The notes beneath the pieces are model-generated. The model made no database searches. It saw only the letters and a list, made by a program, of their open reading frames with translations, and was not told where the DNA came from. Of a stretch of 59,688 bases of DNA, positions 28,732-37,165 are shown piece by piece. The first letter of the stretch is position 1. Each line of letters opens with the position of its first letter. Source of the stretch: Kiritimatiellia bacterium (GTDB lineage Bacteria; Verrucomicrobiota; Kiritimatiellia; RFP12; UBA1067); NCBI GenBank assembly GCA_017403825.1, contig JAFRDO010000042.1, positions 1 to 59,688 on the forward strand. Direction: 5' to 3'. The position numbers and the translations under genes were made by a program.

Positions 28732-29753
28732 TACTGGTCCGACATCGGGGAAAGGACCGTCATCTCCATGTTTTCCGACGAAACCTTCTGAAGCGGCGTG
28801 ACGGGCGGACCGCCGTACTTCAAGAGTATCGGATACGTCGGACCCGCGTACTTGTCGAGTATCGGATACGAAGGACCTCCGTACAGGGGGGCGACCATCG
28901 GGGATATCTGCACCGTTGACTGTACCGTAGTTCCGTTGTAGGTTGCGGACACGACGACGGTGCCGCCGTTCTTGGCGGTCAGCTTTCCGCTGCGGGTCAA
29001 AGATGCGCAGTCGGAACCTGACACTATGCGCCATTTGCAGTCGGACGCCTTCAGCTTCTGTCCCTTGTTCCCGCTGACGCGGAACTTCCAGACGCTTCCG
29101 ACCTCCATTACGCCGGGCGACTCCACCTTGAGCCGCTGCCTGGTGTAGCCGCTGTCGGACTTGGACGCGTCCTTCTTCCCCTTCCCCGTCTCCAAGCACG
29201 GAACGATCCAGTACCAGTACTTCTTGCGCGGACGGGCCGCTGGGCTCTTGTCCTTGTATGTCGTATCGGTCACCTTGGCGATGACCTTTGACTTCGCGTA
29301 GCAGTTCGACTTCGCGCGGCGCACCTTGTAGAACGCGGCGCCCACGACGGGCTGCCACGTCAGGCGCACGTACCCGGAATACTTCCCGTCGGAAGCGGCC
29401 GGAACCGGCACGACAAGCTGCGACTTGTCGAAGAACGGCCCGCCGTAGTCATGGACAAGTATCGGCTCAGCCTGTATGTCGCACAGCACACCGGCCAGAA
29501 GCAGCGCGCCCCCGCAAGCGGCGGCCCGGAGCGCGTGGAACTTCGGCCATGCCGGGAGCGTCCGCGCCGCCGGCGACTGCGAAAGCTCGTCGTCGATGCG
29601 CATGAAGGCCTCGTCGTTGCCCAGCAGATGAAGGCAGGTGCCAAGCATCAGCTTGGCCTCGTCGTCACCCGGTGAAAGCGTGAGCCTCGCCCGCAGACGC
29701 TCCGCTGCCGCCTGGAAATCGCCGGCGTTCATAAGCTTCTTAATCTTCTTCAT
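28731..29753 (-). CDS. Membrane-anchored protein with repeated PIL-YGGP units, candidate radical SAM substrate
   Basis: 340 residues from ATG 29753, with a strong GGGGAGG 10 bases upstream. Residues 1-70 look like a short cytoplasmic TPR-type helical region (GDFQAAAERLRARL). Residues ~74-92 form one transmembrane helix (ALRAAACGGALLLAGVL). Then comes PILVHDYGGPFF (97-108), an Fn3-like sandwich (~115-215), a Big2-like module (~213-285; WRIVSGSDCASLTRSG, then GTVVVSATYNGTTVQSTV), and a C-terminal tail with three tandem 11-residue repeats at Y291, Y302 and Y313 of form Y-[GA]-G-P-x-[YV]-x-x-L-x-K. The tail ends in SSENMEMTVLSPMSDQ. No homolog is recognised. The coupled radical SAM gene suggests Tyr, Gly or Pro modification in these repeats. 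Confidence 0.8.
   Translation of the reverse strand: MKKIKKLMNAGDFQAAAERLRARLTLSPGDDEAKLMLGTCLHLLGNDEAFMRIDDELSQSPAARTLPAWPKFHALRAAACGGALLLAGVLCDIQAEPILVHDYGGPFFDKSQLVVPVPAASDGKYSGYVRLTWQPVVGAAFYKVRRAKSNCYAKSKVIAKVTDTTYKDKSPAARPRKKYWYWIVPCLETGKGKKDASKSDSGYTRQRLKVESPGVMEVGSVWKFRVSGNKGQKLKASDCKWRIVSGSDCASLTRSGKLTAKNGGTVVVSATYNGTTVQSTVQISPMVAPLYGGPSYPILDKYAGPTYPILLKYGGPPVTPLQKVSSENMEMTVLSPMSDQ
28785..28883 (-). repeat. Three tandem 33-bp repeats coding the YGGP tail
   Basis: Three 33-bp units encode residues 291-323 of the YGGP protein. Units 1 and 2 share the exact plus-strand block GAGTATCGGATACG, so the expansion is recent or maintained; unit 3 is diverged. A related single unit encodes residues 97-106, just outside the membrane helix. 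Confidence 0.85.
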
Positions 29754-29760
29754 CAGCGCA

Positions 29761-30372
29761 TTACCTCCCCGCAGATGACCTAGTGTCGTCAGTATAGCAT
29801 TTCCGGCAGGTCGACGCAAGACGGCGCTCGGAGGCGGCGGCCACGTCCTCAAAAAGCGAACGCCCGTGCGAGTCCATGGCGACGACTCCGCGGAAGTCCG
29901 AGACGTCGAAATGCCATACGGCTTCTGCCGCGCCGAACTCATCCAGAAGCGAAACGCCGGCGACGCTCGCAACCGACGCGGCGTAGAGAGCGCCGGCGCC
30001 GCCGACCGCCTGGACATAGACGCAGCCGTGCTCGCGCATCGCCGCAAGCGTCCGTGCATCCATGCCGCCCTTGCCGATGATCACGCGAACGCCGGTCGCG
30101 GCGATGAAGTCCGGCTCATACGGATTCTCCCTCACGCTCGTCGTCGGCCCTGCCGCCATGACGCGCCAGCCGCCTTCTTCGTCGCGCACGACTACCGGGC
30201 CGCAGTGATAAAGAGCGCCGTCACGGTAGCATACGGGAAGCGGCTTCCCGTCGGCGAACCACTTGTGGAACCTGTCGCGTCCGGTGTAGATGCGCCCCGA
30301 GATGGACACGGCGTCGCCTGCCCGAAGGCCGCGAACCGTCCGCTCGTCAAAAGGGAAAGTCAGCCGCTTCAT
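29761..30372 (-). CDS. fumB: Class I fumarate hydratase, beta subunit
   Basis: About 203 residues from ATG 30372. It matches the C-terminal domain family of Fe-S fumarase and L-tartrate dehydratase: VSISGRIYTGRDRFHKWF, YHCGPVVV, AAGPTTSVRENPYEPDFI, VIIGKGGM, GAGALYAASVASV, AEAVWHFDVSDF. With the alpha subunit it hydrates fumarate to malate (or acts on a close analogue such as tartrate). Translation is coupled to the alpha gene by ATGA. Its last ~35 bases contain the promoter of the YGGP operon. The symbol follows common usage for the two-subunit enzyme; ttdB is the alternative. Confidence 0.85.
   Translation of the reverse strand: MKRLTFPFDERTVRGLRAGDAVSISGRIYTGRDRFHKWFADGKPLPVCYRDGALYHCGPVVVRDEEGGWRVMAAGPTTSVRENPYEPDFIAATGVRVIIGKGGMDARTLAAMREHGCVYVQAVGGAGALYAASVASVAGVSLLDEFGAAEAVWHFDVSDFRGVVAMDSHGRSLFEDVAAASERRLASTCRKCYTDDTRSSAGR
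29791..29796 (-). promoter_or_regulatory. Extended -10 promoter of the YGGP/radical SAM/polymer operon
   Basis: Minus-strand AAATGCTATACT: TGC-TATACT, inside the 3' end of the fumarase beta gene. The expected start gives a leader of about 31 bases containing GGGGAGG before ATG 29753. No -35 match. Confidence 0.6.
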
Positions 30373-31199
30373 GGCATCATGGTCCTCCGGCGGGCCGCCC
30401 AGCACATGTAGGCGACGGTGACAAAGAAGCTTGCCGGAACGCGCGGACGCGCCGCGATACGCACGCCGAGCAGCGTGATGCCGCCGCCAAGCCCCATCGG
30501 GCCTATGCCAAGCGAATTCGCCTCGCGCAACACGCGCCGCTCCAAGGCACGGAGCTTCTGGTCACCCGAGACGCCCGATGCGTCCAGCGGACGCAGCAGC
30601 TGCTCCTTGGCGACCTCGTAGCCGACAGCCCGGTCGCCGCCGATGCACACGCCAAGCACCCCGGGCGCACAGCCGTATCCCTGCGCCCGCACAACGGCAT
30701 CCAGGAGACAGCGCCTCACGCCTTCAAGGTCGCGTCCGGCGCCGAGAGACGAGTCTGGAAGCGAATACTGACGCGACATGTTCTCGCTTCCGCCACCTTT
30801 CATTATCAGCGTCACCCCTGGACGGTCGCAATAGCGGACCGCTGGGACGCCCTCGGCGCAGTTGTCGTCGAACGACTTGCCTGACACCGGGTCGATGGTG
30901 TTGCGGCGCAGGTAACCGCGCTCCGTGGCAAGCGCCACGGCACGGCCCAGCAGGTCCGGCGTAACGCGCCGCCGCAGGGACTCGTGCACGAAAAAGACGA
31001 GCATGCCCGTATCCTGGCAGAGGGGAACGCCGCGTTTCGCCGCCAGGGCGCAGTTGTCGAGGATCGTCCCGAGGACGACCGAAGCGGACGATCCAGCGCG
31101 TTCGCGGCGCAACGCGCCGCGCAATGCGCGCAGCACGTCGTCCGGCAGCGACGAACTCGTCTCGCGAATCAGCTCGACTATTTTCTCGGTCAGTGACAT
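30369..31199 (-). CDS. fumA: Class I fumarate hydratase, alpha subunit
   Basis: About 276 residues. Fe-S fumarase N-terminal family: LCQDTGMLVFFVHE with a cluster Cys at 61, DDNCAEGVPAVRYCDRPG, MKGGGSENMSRQYSL, LGVCIGGDRAVGYEVAKEQL, LGIGPMGLGGG. Together with the beta subunit it forms the oxygen-sensitive [4Fe-4S] fumarase (or tartrate dehydratase), which suits an anaerobe. ATG 31199 is preceded directly by a GTG and has no Shine-Dalgarno; a TATAAT box ends 8 bases upstream, so the mRNA is probably leaderless. Confidence 0.9.
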   Translation of the reverse strand: MSLTEKIVELIRETSSSLPDDVLRALRGALRRERAGSSASVVLGTILDNCALAAKRGVPLCQDTGMLVFFVHESLRRRVTPDLLGRAVALATERGYLRRNTIDPVSGKSFDDNCAEGVPAVRYCDRPGVTLIMKGGGSENMSRQYSLPDSSLGAGRDLEGVRRCLLDAVVRAQGYGCAPGVLGVCIGGDRAVGYEVAKEQLLRPLDASGVSGDQKLRALERRVLREANSLGIGPMGLGGGITLLGVRIAARPRVPASFFVTVAYMCWAARRRTMMP

Positions 31200-31207
31200 C
31201 ACACCGA

Positions 31208-31213
31208 ATTATA
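31208..31213 (-). promoter_or_regulatory. -10 box of the fumarase operon
   Basis: Minus-strand TTTCGTGTATAAT, with TATAAT 8 bases before the ATG at 31199. The TG does not sit in the exact extended -10 position. Predicted transcription start coincides with the GTG/ATG start codons. Confidence 0.6.
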
Positions 31214-31285
31214 CACGAAATCCGCCCCCGAAATCAATCGCCAGTTCAGGCTCGCGGAGGCTTGACCTGTGCAAGATCCGCTCTC

Positions 31286-32419
31286 TCAAAGCGCGGCTGC
31301 AAGGAGGTCTATGCCGCGCAGGTTGATGTCGAGGTTCTCCTCCGTGTCGCAGGAGGACCACGGCGCCATCATGAAGCCCTTCAGCCGCTGCGGCGCAATG
31401 TCGCGGCGGCAGAGCGCGACGAGCCTGCCCATCACGTCGTCCGCACCGATCTTCAGCCGCGCCCGGACGTCGCCCGCCCAGTTGGTACCGCAAGGAACCT
31501 GGTCGAAGCCGGCCTTGTCGAGGTCGTAGAAGCACTTGAGCCTCGCATGATCCGAGGTCGCGTTGGTCGCCAGGTCGAAGCCGCCGTACTGCTCGTCGTA
31601 GTACCAGTTGCTCATCAGCACAGACTTCGGGCACCACTCGTAGAAGTCCGAGTGCTTCCACCCGTAGTCGCTCCAGGCCCACGGACGCATCCCGTTCCTC
31701 TCGCACGCGCCGATGAGGTGCAGGAAGTCATGCTGCCAGAGCTCGTTCCTACGGAACGCCACGAACCGGAAGTTCCGCTGATGTCCCGGAGTCTCCTCGT
31801 CGCAGCCGACGTGCAGGAAGCGCGGCGTGCCGAATATCTCCGCCACGTCTGCGATAACCTCCTCGCACATCTTGTAATACGGCTTCGTCGAGACCATGCG
31901 GCGGTAATGCTTCATCCATCCGTTGTGCGTGGTGGAGAAGTTTAGCTTGGGTATCGCCTCTATGCCGAGCGCATTGAGCCGCGCGATCTCGTCGCGCATC
32001 TTCTCCGGCGTCCAGGAGCCCTTGATCGCCAGCTCTGGGTGCGAAGGATAGACCAGGCCTTCGCCAATGTCGATCACCAGCATGTTCAGCCTCTTCTCCG
32101 CCATCCTGGCGACCGCCCGGTTCCAGAGCTCGTCCTTGTTGCGCAGCACCGTGTCGACTGTGCCGTCCTCGAACGTACGCGTAGGATCCTTGAGTATGGA
32201 ATTGTCCATGTCCTCCGGCAGGTAGTCGTTCCACATGTTGTGGCCGAGGTGCAGCAGCAGGGCGCGAATCTCGCCGCTGGCCGTGAATCCGGACGGGGCC
32301 GGCCTAGTCGCGCAACCGGCCATGGCTGCTGCGCATGCCAGCCCTGAAACGAACTCCCTCCTGCCGCAGAGCGGACCTTCCGCGCACGGCCTTCCGTCGA
32401 ATGTCTTTTCTTTTTTCAT
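31286..32419 (-). CDS. Tat-exported GH20-like glycoside hydrolase (lipoprotein)
   Basis: About 377 residues. The N terminus has a Tat-type CGRREFVSG motif, then ACAAAMAGC as a plausible lipobox. The barrel resembles GH20-type beta-hexosaminidases: PRFLHVGCDEET corresponds to the HxGxDE motif with the catalytic Asp-Glu pair; HPELAIKGSWTPEKMRDEI and WAWSDYGWKHSDF also fit. The Gly before the Asp is replaced by Cys, as in its paralog at 50221-51225. Beta-N-acetylhexosaminidase activity is possible, but the divergence means other beta-linked amino-sugar substrates are open. It follows the NlpC-type gene by 26 bases. Confidence 0.7.
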   Translation of the reverse strand: MKKEKTFDGRPCAEGPLCGRREFVSGLACAAAMAGCATRPAPSGFTASGEIRALLLHLGHNMWNDYLPEDMDNSILKDPTRTFEDGTVDTVLRNKDELWNRAVARMAEKRLNMLVIDIGEGLVYPSHPELAIKGSWTPEKMRDEIARLNALGIEAIPKLNFSTTHNGWMKHYRRMVSTKPYYKMCEEVIADVAEIFGTPRFLHVGCDEETPGHQRNFRFVAFRRNELWQHDFLHLIGACERNGMRPWAWSDYGWKHSDFYEWCPKSVLMSNWYYDEQYGGFDLATNATSDHARLKCFYDLDKAGFDQVPCGTNWAGDVRARLKIGADDVMGRLVALCRRDIAPQRLKGFMMAPWSSCDTEENLDINLRGIDLLAAAL

Positions 32420-32445
32420 GATGTCCTGCTATAATTAATCAATCG

Positions 32446-34368
32446 TTATTCTGCCGCCGGACGGAATGCGCAGAAGACGTCGGACGCAAGCAGCGCGGAC
32501 ACCTTCCCTTCCGGGACGCGTTTCATGCCTTGCGGAGTGCGCTCGACAAGCCCCACCTCGTCCCTGACCCATATGACCGACGGCTTCGGCTGTCCCTTCG
32601 TCCAGGCTGCAACGACGTCACCGGGCATGAGGTCGCGCGAACGAGTCTCGCGCACGCGCTCCTCAAGCGGCGGATCGGCGGTCTCGTAACCGCCGCACCA
32701 GCCCTTCACGCGGCACGAGGGAAGATGGCTGCGGTCCGTCAGGCTGGCGTCCGCCCAGCGGAAGGCGTCCGCTACGGAAACCATGCGCGGCACGACCTGC
32801 GTCGTCAACCTGTTCGACGGAACGCCGCCAGCGCTTCCGCCGTCGGACACGATGTACCTACCGGCAGTCCCGAGCTTGGCACGCACCGTCCATTCGACAG
32901 TCCGTCGTTCGCCCGGACGGAGAAGGATCGGCCAGACGATGGAGTTCGTCGCGACCGTCGCCCCCTCCGAGGACGAAAGCAGCTCCGTGCCTTCGGGAAC
33001 CGTCTCGCGCACGGTCGCATCGCACGAGCCGGCGCCTGCATTGAACACCTCGACCGAATATCGCAGGTGGCCTCCCTCCACGACGCTACCGTAGAGGCCG
33101 CCCTCCACGCGACGGTCGTACCTGAACTTCGGACGCTCTGCGCGCGCCTTGCCCGCCGCCGTGAGCGCGAGACTCTTCTTCTTGAGCGGACGCAGTATCA
33201 CGAACTGGTCGAACTTAAGCAGATAGCGCGGACTCCCCTTCGTGAACAGGGTGCTGTCCACGTCGTTCTTTATGATCGTGCCCTCGTGCTCGGTCTTGTC
33301 GAAGCGGTTCTGGAAGTCGAACTTCTGTCCGGTGGAATGAATTATCGTGCCGATGCCGTCAACCTCGCCGACGTACAGCATCACATGTCCGAACCTCTTT
33401 TCCCGCACGTTGGCGTAAGCGATGACATCGCCCGGTCTAAGCGCGGCCCGCGCCTCCTTCAGCACTTCCTCGTCCGTCTTGCCGTCCGTGCCCTTCTCGT
33501 GCCGGTAGACGAGAATGTCCGGCGGCGGCTTCTGCGTCAGCTCGAACGACGCGTACCCTCCGCAGTCCTCGCCGATGCCGTACCCGAACGCGCCGTAATA
33601 GACCTCGTATGCGAACGACGAGCAGACGGAATAGTACGTGCGGTCGCGTGTGCCTGCTTCTATCGGCAGCCTGTATTCCTTGCGCGACCACTTCGAATAG
33701 CCGACACCCTGCTGCAAGTCTTTGCTGACCATCTCGACGGAATCGTACTGCGTGCACTCGTTCTTCAGGTAGTGCGCCCAGACCGTCGCGACGGCAGCGC
33801 GGACGCGCTCGTCGCCCAGCTTCTCGCACGCGCCCTGCGGAAAGCGCCTACGCTCCGCAATCTTGGCCTCCGCGCCGGCCAGCGGACGCAGCACGGCGAA
33901 CCGCTCCGCCACGGCGAGCTTCGGCGGGAAGTGCGGCCAGTTCAGCAGGTACGTCCCGATGTCCCATTCGCAAACATAGCCGGCAGCGTCCAGCGCCAGC
34001 ACCTTGCCGCGTCCGTCGCCATAAACGTCGCCGGCGTACAGGCAGACGTTGGTGCCGTCGGAAACCACCAGATCGCCTGGCTCCAGCAGCCTGACCGCAT
34101 CGCGTATGGCGGCGTCGCGTCCGCCGGGATTCTTCGCGGCGTCGTAGGCCAGAATGACAAGATTCGTGGACGCTTCGTCAGAAAGTCCGCAGACGTACAC
34201 GGCCTTCGCAAACGCCCAGCCGTCGGCGAAACGGTCCGTGCGCTCCGGGGTGCGCAACGCGTATGCGGCGGCAACCGCTTTATGCTGACGTTCATCCGTC
34301 TTTGAACAGGTGAATGCCTCGGCTGACAGCGCCAAGACCGCCGCCATACACATCAGCACACGTTTCAT
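32446..34368 (-). CDS. Exported protein with three NlpC/P60-like units and a DUF11-like domain
   Basis: About 640 residues with a signal peptide (MKRVLMCMAAVLALSAEAFT). The central unit (~180-390) looks catalytically competent: Cys249 in YYSVCSSFAYEVYYG, His328 in RFGHVMLYVGE, followed by IIHSTGQKFDF. The first unit (~40-165; LLEPGDLVVSDGTNVCLYAGDVYG) and the last (~570-640; LMPGDVVAAWTKGQPKPSVIWVRDEVG) keep the beta-core but seem to lack the Cys/His pair. Between them lies a DUF11-like beta-sandwich (VFNAGAGSCDATVRETVPEG). NlpC/P60 enzymes cut peptidoglycan peptides or act as amidases. It is 10 bases from the beta-helix gene upstream, so co-transcribed. Confidence 0.72.
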   Translation of the reverse strand: MKRVLMCMAAVLALSAEAFTCSKTDERQHKAVAAAYALRTPERTDRFADGWAFAKAVYVCGLSDEASTNLVILAYDAAKNPGGRDAAIRDAVRLLEPGDLVVSDGTNVCLYAGDVYGDGRGKVLALDAAGYVCEWDIGTYLLNWPHFPPKLAVAERFAVLRPLAGAEAKIAERRRFPQGACEKLGDERVRAAVATVWAHYLKNECTQYDSVEMVSKDLQQGVGYSKWSRKEYRLPIEAGTRDRTYYSVCSSFAYEVYYGAFGYGIGEDCGGYASFELTQKPPPDILVYRHEKGTDGKTDEEVLKEARAALRPGDVIAYANVREKRFGHVMLYVGEVDGIGTIIHSTGQKFDFQNRFDKTEHEGTIIKNDVDSTLFTKGSPRYLLKFDQFVILRPLKKKSLALTAAGKARAERPKFRYDRRVEGGLYGSVVEGGHLRYSVEVFNAGAGSCDATVRETVPEGTELLSSSEGATVATNSIVWPILLRPGERRTVEWTVRAKLGTAGRYIVSDGGSAGGVPSNRLTTQVVPRMVSVADAFRWADASLTDRSHLPSCRVKGWCGGYETADPPLEERVRETRSRDLMPGDVVAAWTKGQPKPSVIWVRDEVGLVERTPQGMKRVPEGKVSALLASDVFCAFRPAAE

Positions 34369-34378
34369 GTCCGCACTC

Positions 34379-37102
34379 TTAGAAAATCACGATCACAGTA
34401 CCAGGCGGAGTGGCGGTCAGGTAGCCGTTGTCATCTACGCGGAGCGACCTGCCGTCGTCGGTGATGAACTGTCTCGGACGAGGCGCCGCCGCCTTCGACG
34501 TTCCGAAGCGAATCGCCCCTTCGGCAAAGCCGGTTACGACAACCTTGTTCGTCATCGCCCACGTCTCCGCGCTCGAATCCGCGAACGTCAGCGTCGCGCC
34601 CGTACCGAGCGAAATGCCGCCGCCGCGCGCCGTGATGGCGAGCGGACCGCAGCTGTTCGCCGTGCCGTCCGCCGCCGCCAGCGTGCCGCCGCAAAGCTTG
34701 AATCCCTGCTCCGCATCGTCGGTGATGTGGCTCGCGCCCAGCTTCCACGCGCCGCCGTAGATGTTGATCTTGTAGCCCGTCTTGAGCTGATGCTTTCCGC
34801 ACGCCTCCAGCGTGCCGGGACCGTACTTGCCAAGCTCGACCTTGTCGAAATCCAAGGAGCCACCGGCTGATGTCTTGTCGCACCAGATGAAATCCTTCAG
34901 CAGGTAGAAGTCGCTTCCGTCATCGCCTGTCACGTCGGCGACGTCAATCGGAAATTCATATTCGTTATGATTCCTGTCAAGGAACATCACCGGCGAATCG
35001 ACATACGACGGTGACGTGCCGCGCACCAGCCAGCGTCCGGTCTCGCTCAATCCCGCATTGCCGGCCCAGAACGGAATGTCGCTCGTGATGCGCGCGCCGT
35101 CGGCAAATATCGTGTTGTTCAGATACAGATAGCAGAGCTTGGTCTGCGGATAGTGCAGCCAGCTCGGCAGCATCTCGCCGCCCAGGAGGTCGATGCGCTG
35201 ACCTTTCGTGTAGGCCCACTTCGAATTCGAGGTAAGAACGCTCGGATAGGTGCGCAGAATGCCGCCGCGATGGACTCTGATCTGCACGGAATTGTTCTGT
35301 GTGCTTACGCCCGGCCCATTGATTCCGTTGCCCATGTTGAGCGTACCACCCATGCGCACCTCGACGATTCCGTTCTGCGGAAGCCGGTTGCCTCCATTGA
35401 CATTGGCGAAGATGCGCGTCCCGTCCGGCTTGCCCTCCACGACAAGTCGTCCGTTCTGCCAATTCGTGTTCGTGATGTTGAGCGTCATGGAGTACTCGCC
35501 CGGCCGCGAGAACTGGCAGACGAGGTTGGAGACGGAGAACGGGCTGGCTTTGTCTGTCGCGCCCTGCTTGTTTGGCCCATATTTGTTGTAGTACCCGACC
35601 GTGTCTGTTTCCGTCTCAAAGTCCATGCCGAAATAGCCCTGTGCCGTGCCTTTGGGGTATGCGTTGGTCTCCAGCGGCGTATAGCAGGCCAAGTTCGTGA
35701 TTGCACAAACGCTAAAGTTAAAAGAATCCGGCTTGTTCTGCATGAACCTGAGGATGGTACAGCGGATCATGTTTATGCTGTTGGAACCCTGCATCTGAAC
35801 GGTGGCGTAGGAAACCGGGCCGTTCGTGTAGAACCGCCAGTGATGGGGCGTGGCTACGCAAAATGGAGGATTCTTGAATGTCGCGGACCCACCCCAGATG
35901 CCCGCTGGGCAGACATTCGTCATGTCGAAAATGGAATGGGCGAGCCCGAGATTCCCATTGTTCGTCGCCGTATCGACGTGATTGGTTCGATAAGTCAGGA
36001 AGTTCTTGATGCGTCCCTCATATGGATTCTCGTGCGGAAGCGTTTCCGCCACGACTCCGACAATACCACTCCCCTTGATAGGCGTACCCTGCGAACCGAC
36101 ATAATCGCCGATCTCCCAGAGACCGTCAACAGCAACGACGCTGTCGTCTCCGTCGGCAGGATTGTAGCTGTTTGTACGCAAACGCCTCGCCCGTGCGTTC
36201 GCCGCGATCTTCAGGTCGCCGCCGATGTTGAGCGTCCTGCTTGAGGAATTCAAGCTGACGCTCGGCACATCGCGCCGCCGCACCGTCAGCTGCCCCACGC
36301 CATATCCAAAGTCGGTCGAAGCGGGGAACTTGACGGGTGTCTCAACGAATCTTGGATTGACGGCGGGATCCTTATCCGCGTTCCAGCGCTTGCGCAACGC
36401 CTCAAAGTCATCCCGGTACACCGAACCCTGAACGTAGGTTGAGTTGAAGGTACTGTTCGTCTGGATGTAGCCTGCTGTCGTGGCGCGGGCGGCGACGTTC
36501 GCGCCGTCCTGCTTCAGCTCGATGCCAATGTATTTGACCGTGGCTGCTGTGGTCGCTGGCCTTACCCAGCACTGCAGCTGCGCCGTCATCGTCTTCACGC
36601 CATCGACCGTGTTCGTCCTCACCCAGTATGGATACATCAGCTGCGGATTGGAAAACCCCGACTCGCCGATCCTGCTTCTGTTATCGCTTGAAACAAGCTC
36701 GATATCGTCCAGATCGACATTCTCGAAGACGGTCGTCCAGGCGTTGGTATCCAAAAGGTTGTCGCCCCACCATTCCGCCGTCAACTGCGCGGAAGAGGTG
36801 TTGGTGACGAAAAGCCCGCTTGTGCCTGAGAGGGCGTTGGAGATCACGAGATCGCCCAGCCCCGCCGTCTCGATCGTTGCATCCGTGCCGAACGCAAGCG
36901 TGTCGCCCTTGAGATAGACGGTGTCGCCCTTGGCGATGTTGGCGACAATCTTAGTCACCGTATCACCGTCGTAGGTGAAGGCGAGTTCGTTGCCCGTACC
37001 GAGCGTGGCCGGCTTGTCCGCCGCCGTATAAGTCAGCGTCTGGTTAGCCGCCGAACAGGCAAACGCACCAGCCATCGTTACTGCCATCATCAACTGTTTC
37101 AT
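34379..37102 (-). CDS. Large secreted beta-helix-type surface protein
   Basis: About 907 residues. Signal peptide MKQLMMAVTMAGAFACSAA, then NQTLTYTAAD. The mature protein is rich in Gly, Thr, Asn and short beta strands with passenger-like phrases (KYGPGTLEACGKHQL, GGTLAAADGTANSCGPLAI, GTGATLTFADSSAETW). The end RPRQFITDDGRSLRVDDNGYL ... TPPGTVIVIF is shared with the protein at 41466-43961, where the last part lies beyond a stop codon. The two are full-length paralogs (QTLTYT near the N terminus, KGDT...VISN, FAEGAIRFGTSKAA). No catalytic motif is recognised. Probably displayed on the cell surface; possibly substrate binding or matrix, unknown. AAGGA precedes the ATG by 9 bases. Confidence 0.8.
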   Translation of the reverse strand: MKQLMMAVTMAGAFACSAANQTLTYTAADKPATLGTGNELAFTYDGDTVTKIVANIAKGDTVYLKGDTLAFGTDATIETAGLGDLVISNALSGTSGLFVTNTSSAQLTAEWWGDNLLDTNAWTTVFENVDLDDIELVSSDNRSRIGESGFSNPQLMYPYWVRTNTVDGVKTMTAQLQCWVRPATTAATVKYIGIELKQDGANVAARATTAGYIQTNSTFNSTYVQGSVYRDDFEALRKRWNADKDPAVNPRFVETPVKFPASTDFGYGVGQLTVRRRDVPSVSLNSSSRTLNIGGDLKIAANARARRLRTNSYNPADGDDSVVAVDGLWEIGDYVGSQGTPIKGSGIVGVVAETLPHENPYEGRIKNFLTYRTNHVDTATNNGNLGLAHSIFDMTNVCPAGIWGGSATFKNPPFCVATPHHWRFYTNGPVSYATVQMQGSNSINMIRCTILRFMQNKPDSFNFSVCAITNLACYTPLETNAYPKGTAQGYFGMDFETETDTVGYYNKYGPNKQGATDKASPFSVSNLVCQFSRPGEYSMTLNITNTNWQNGRLVVEGKPDGTRIFANVNGGNRLPQNGIVEVRMGGTLNMGNGINGPGVSTQNNSVQIRVHRGGILRTYPSVLTSNSKWAYTKGQRIDLLGGEMLPSWLHYPQTKLCYLYLNNTIFADGARITSDIPFWAGNAGLSETGRWLVRGTSPSYVDSPVMFLDRNHNEYEFPIDVADVTGDDGSDFYLLKDFIWCDKTSAGGSLDFDKVELGKYGPGTLEACGKHQLKTGYKINIYGGAWKLGASHITDDAEQGFKLCGGTLAAADGTANSCGPLAITARGGGISLGTGATLTFADSSAETWAMTNKVVVTGFAEGAIRFGTSKAAAPRPRQFITDDGRSLRVDDNGYLTATPPGTVIVIF

Positions 37103-37165
37103 GTCAACCGTTCCTTTCGTCTGTCATATGATTTCAAAATGCAATAATGGGTCACGCCACATTCT

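Noticed and set aside
28732..29358. Upstream extension of the radical SAM frame
   Set aside because: It is an off-frame reading of the YGGP gene with Arg/Gly-rich content; the cluster-binding motif starts 18 residues after ATG 28731, as is normal.
31203..31285. Possible regulatory hairpin behind the fumarase promoter
   Set aside because: No stem of more than 5 paired bases found by eye; no conserved riboswitch pattern.
32430..32435. TGC-TATAAT box on the plus strand
   Set aside because: Perfect extended -10 by sequence, but it points into the 3' end of a minus-strand gene and no plus-strand gene follows.
32530..34305. 591-codon open frame on the plus strand
   Set aside because: Antisense of the NlpC-type gene; composition is that of a reverse-strand shadow.
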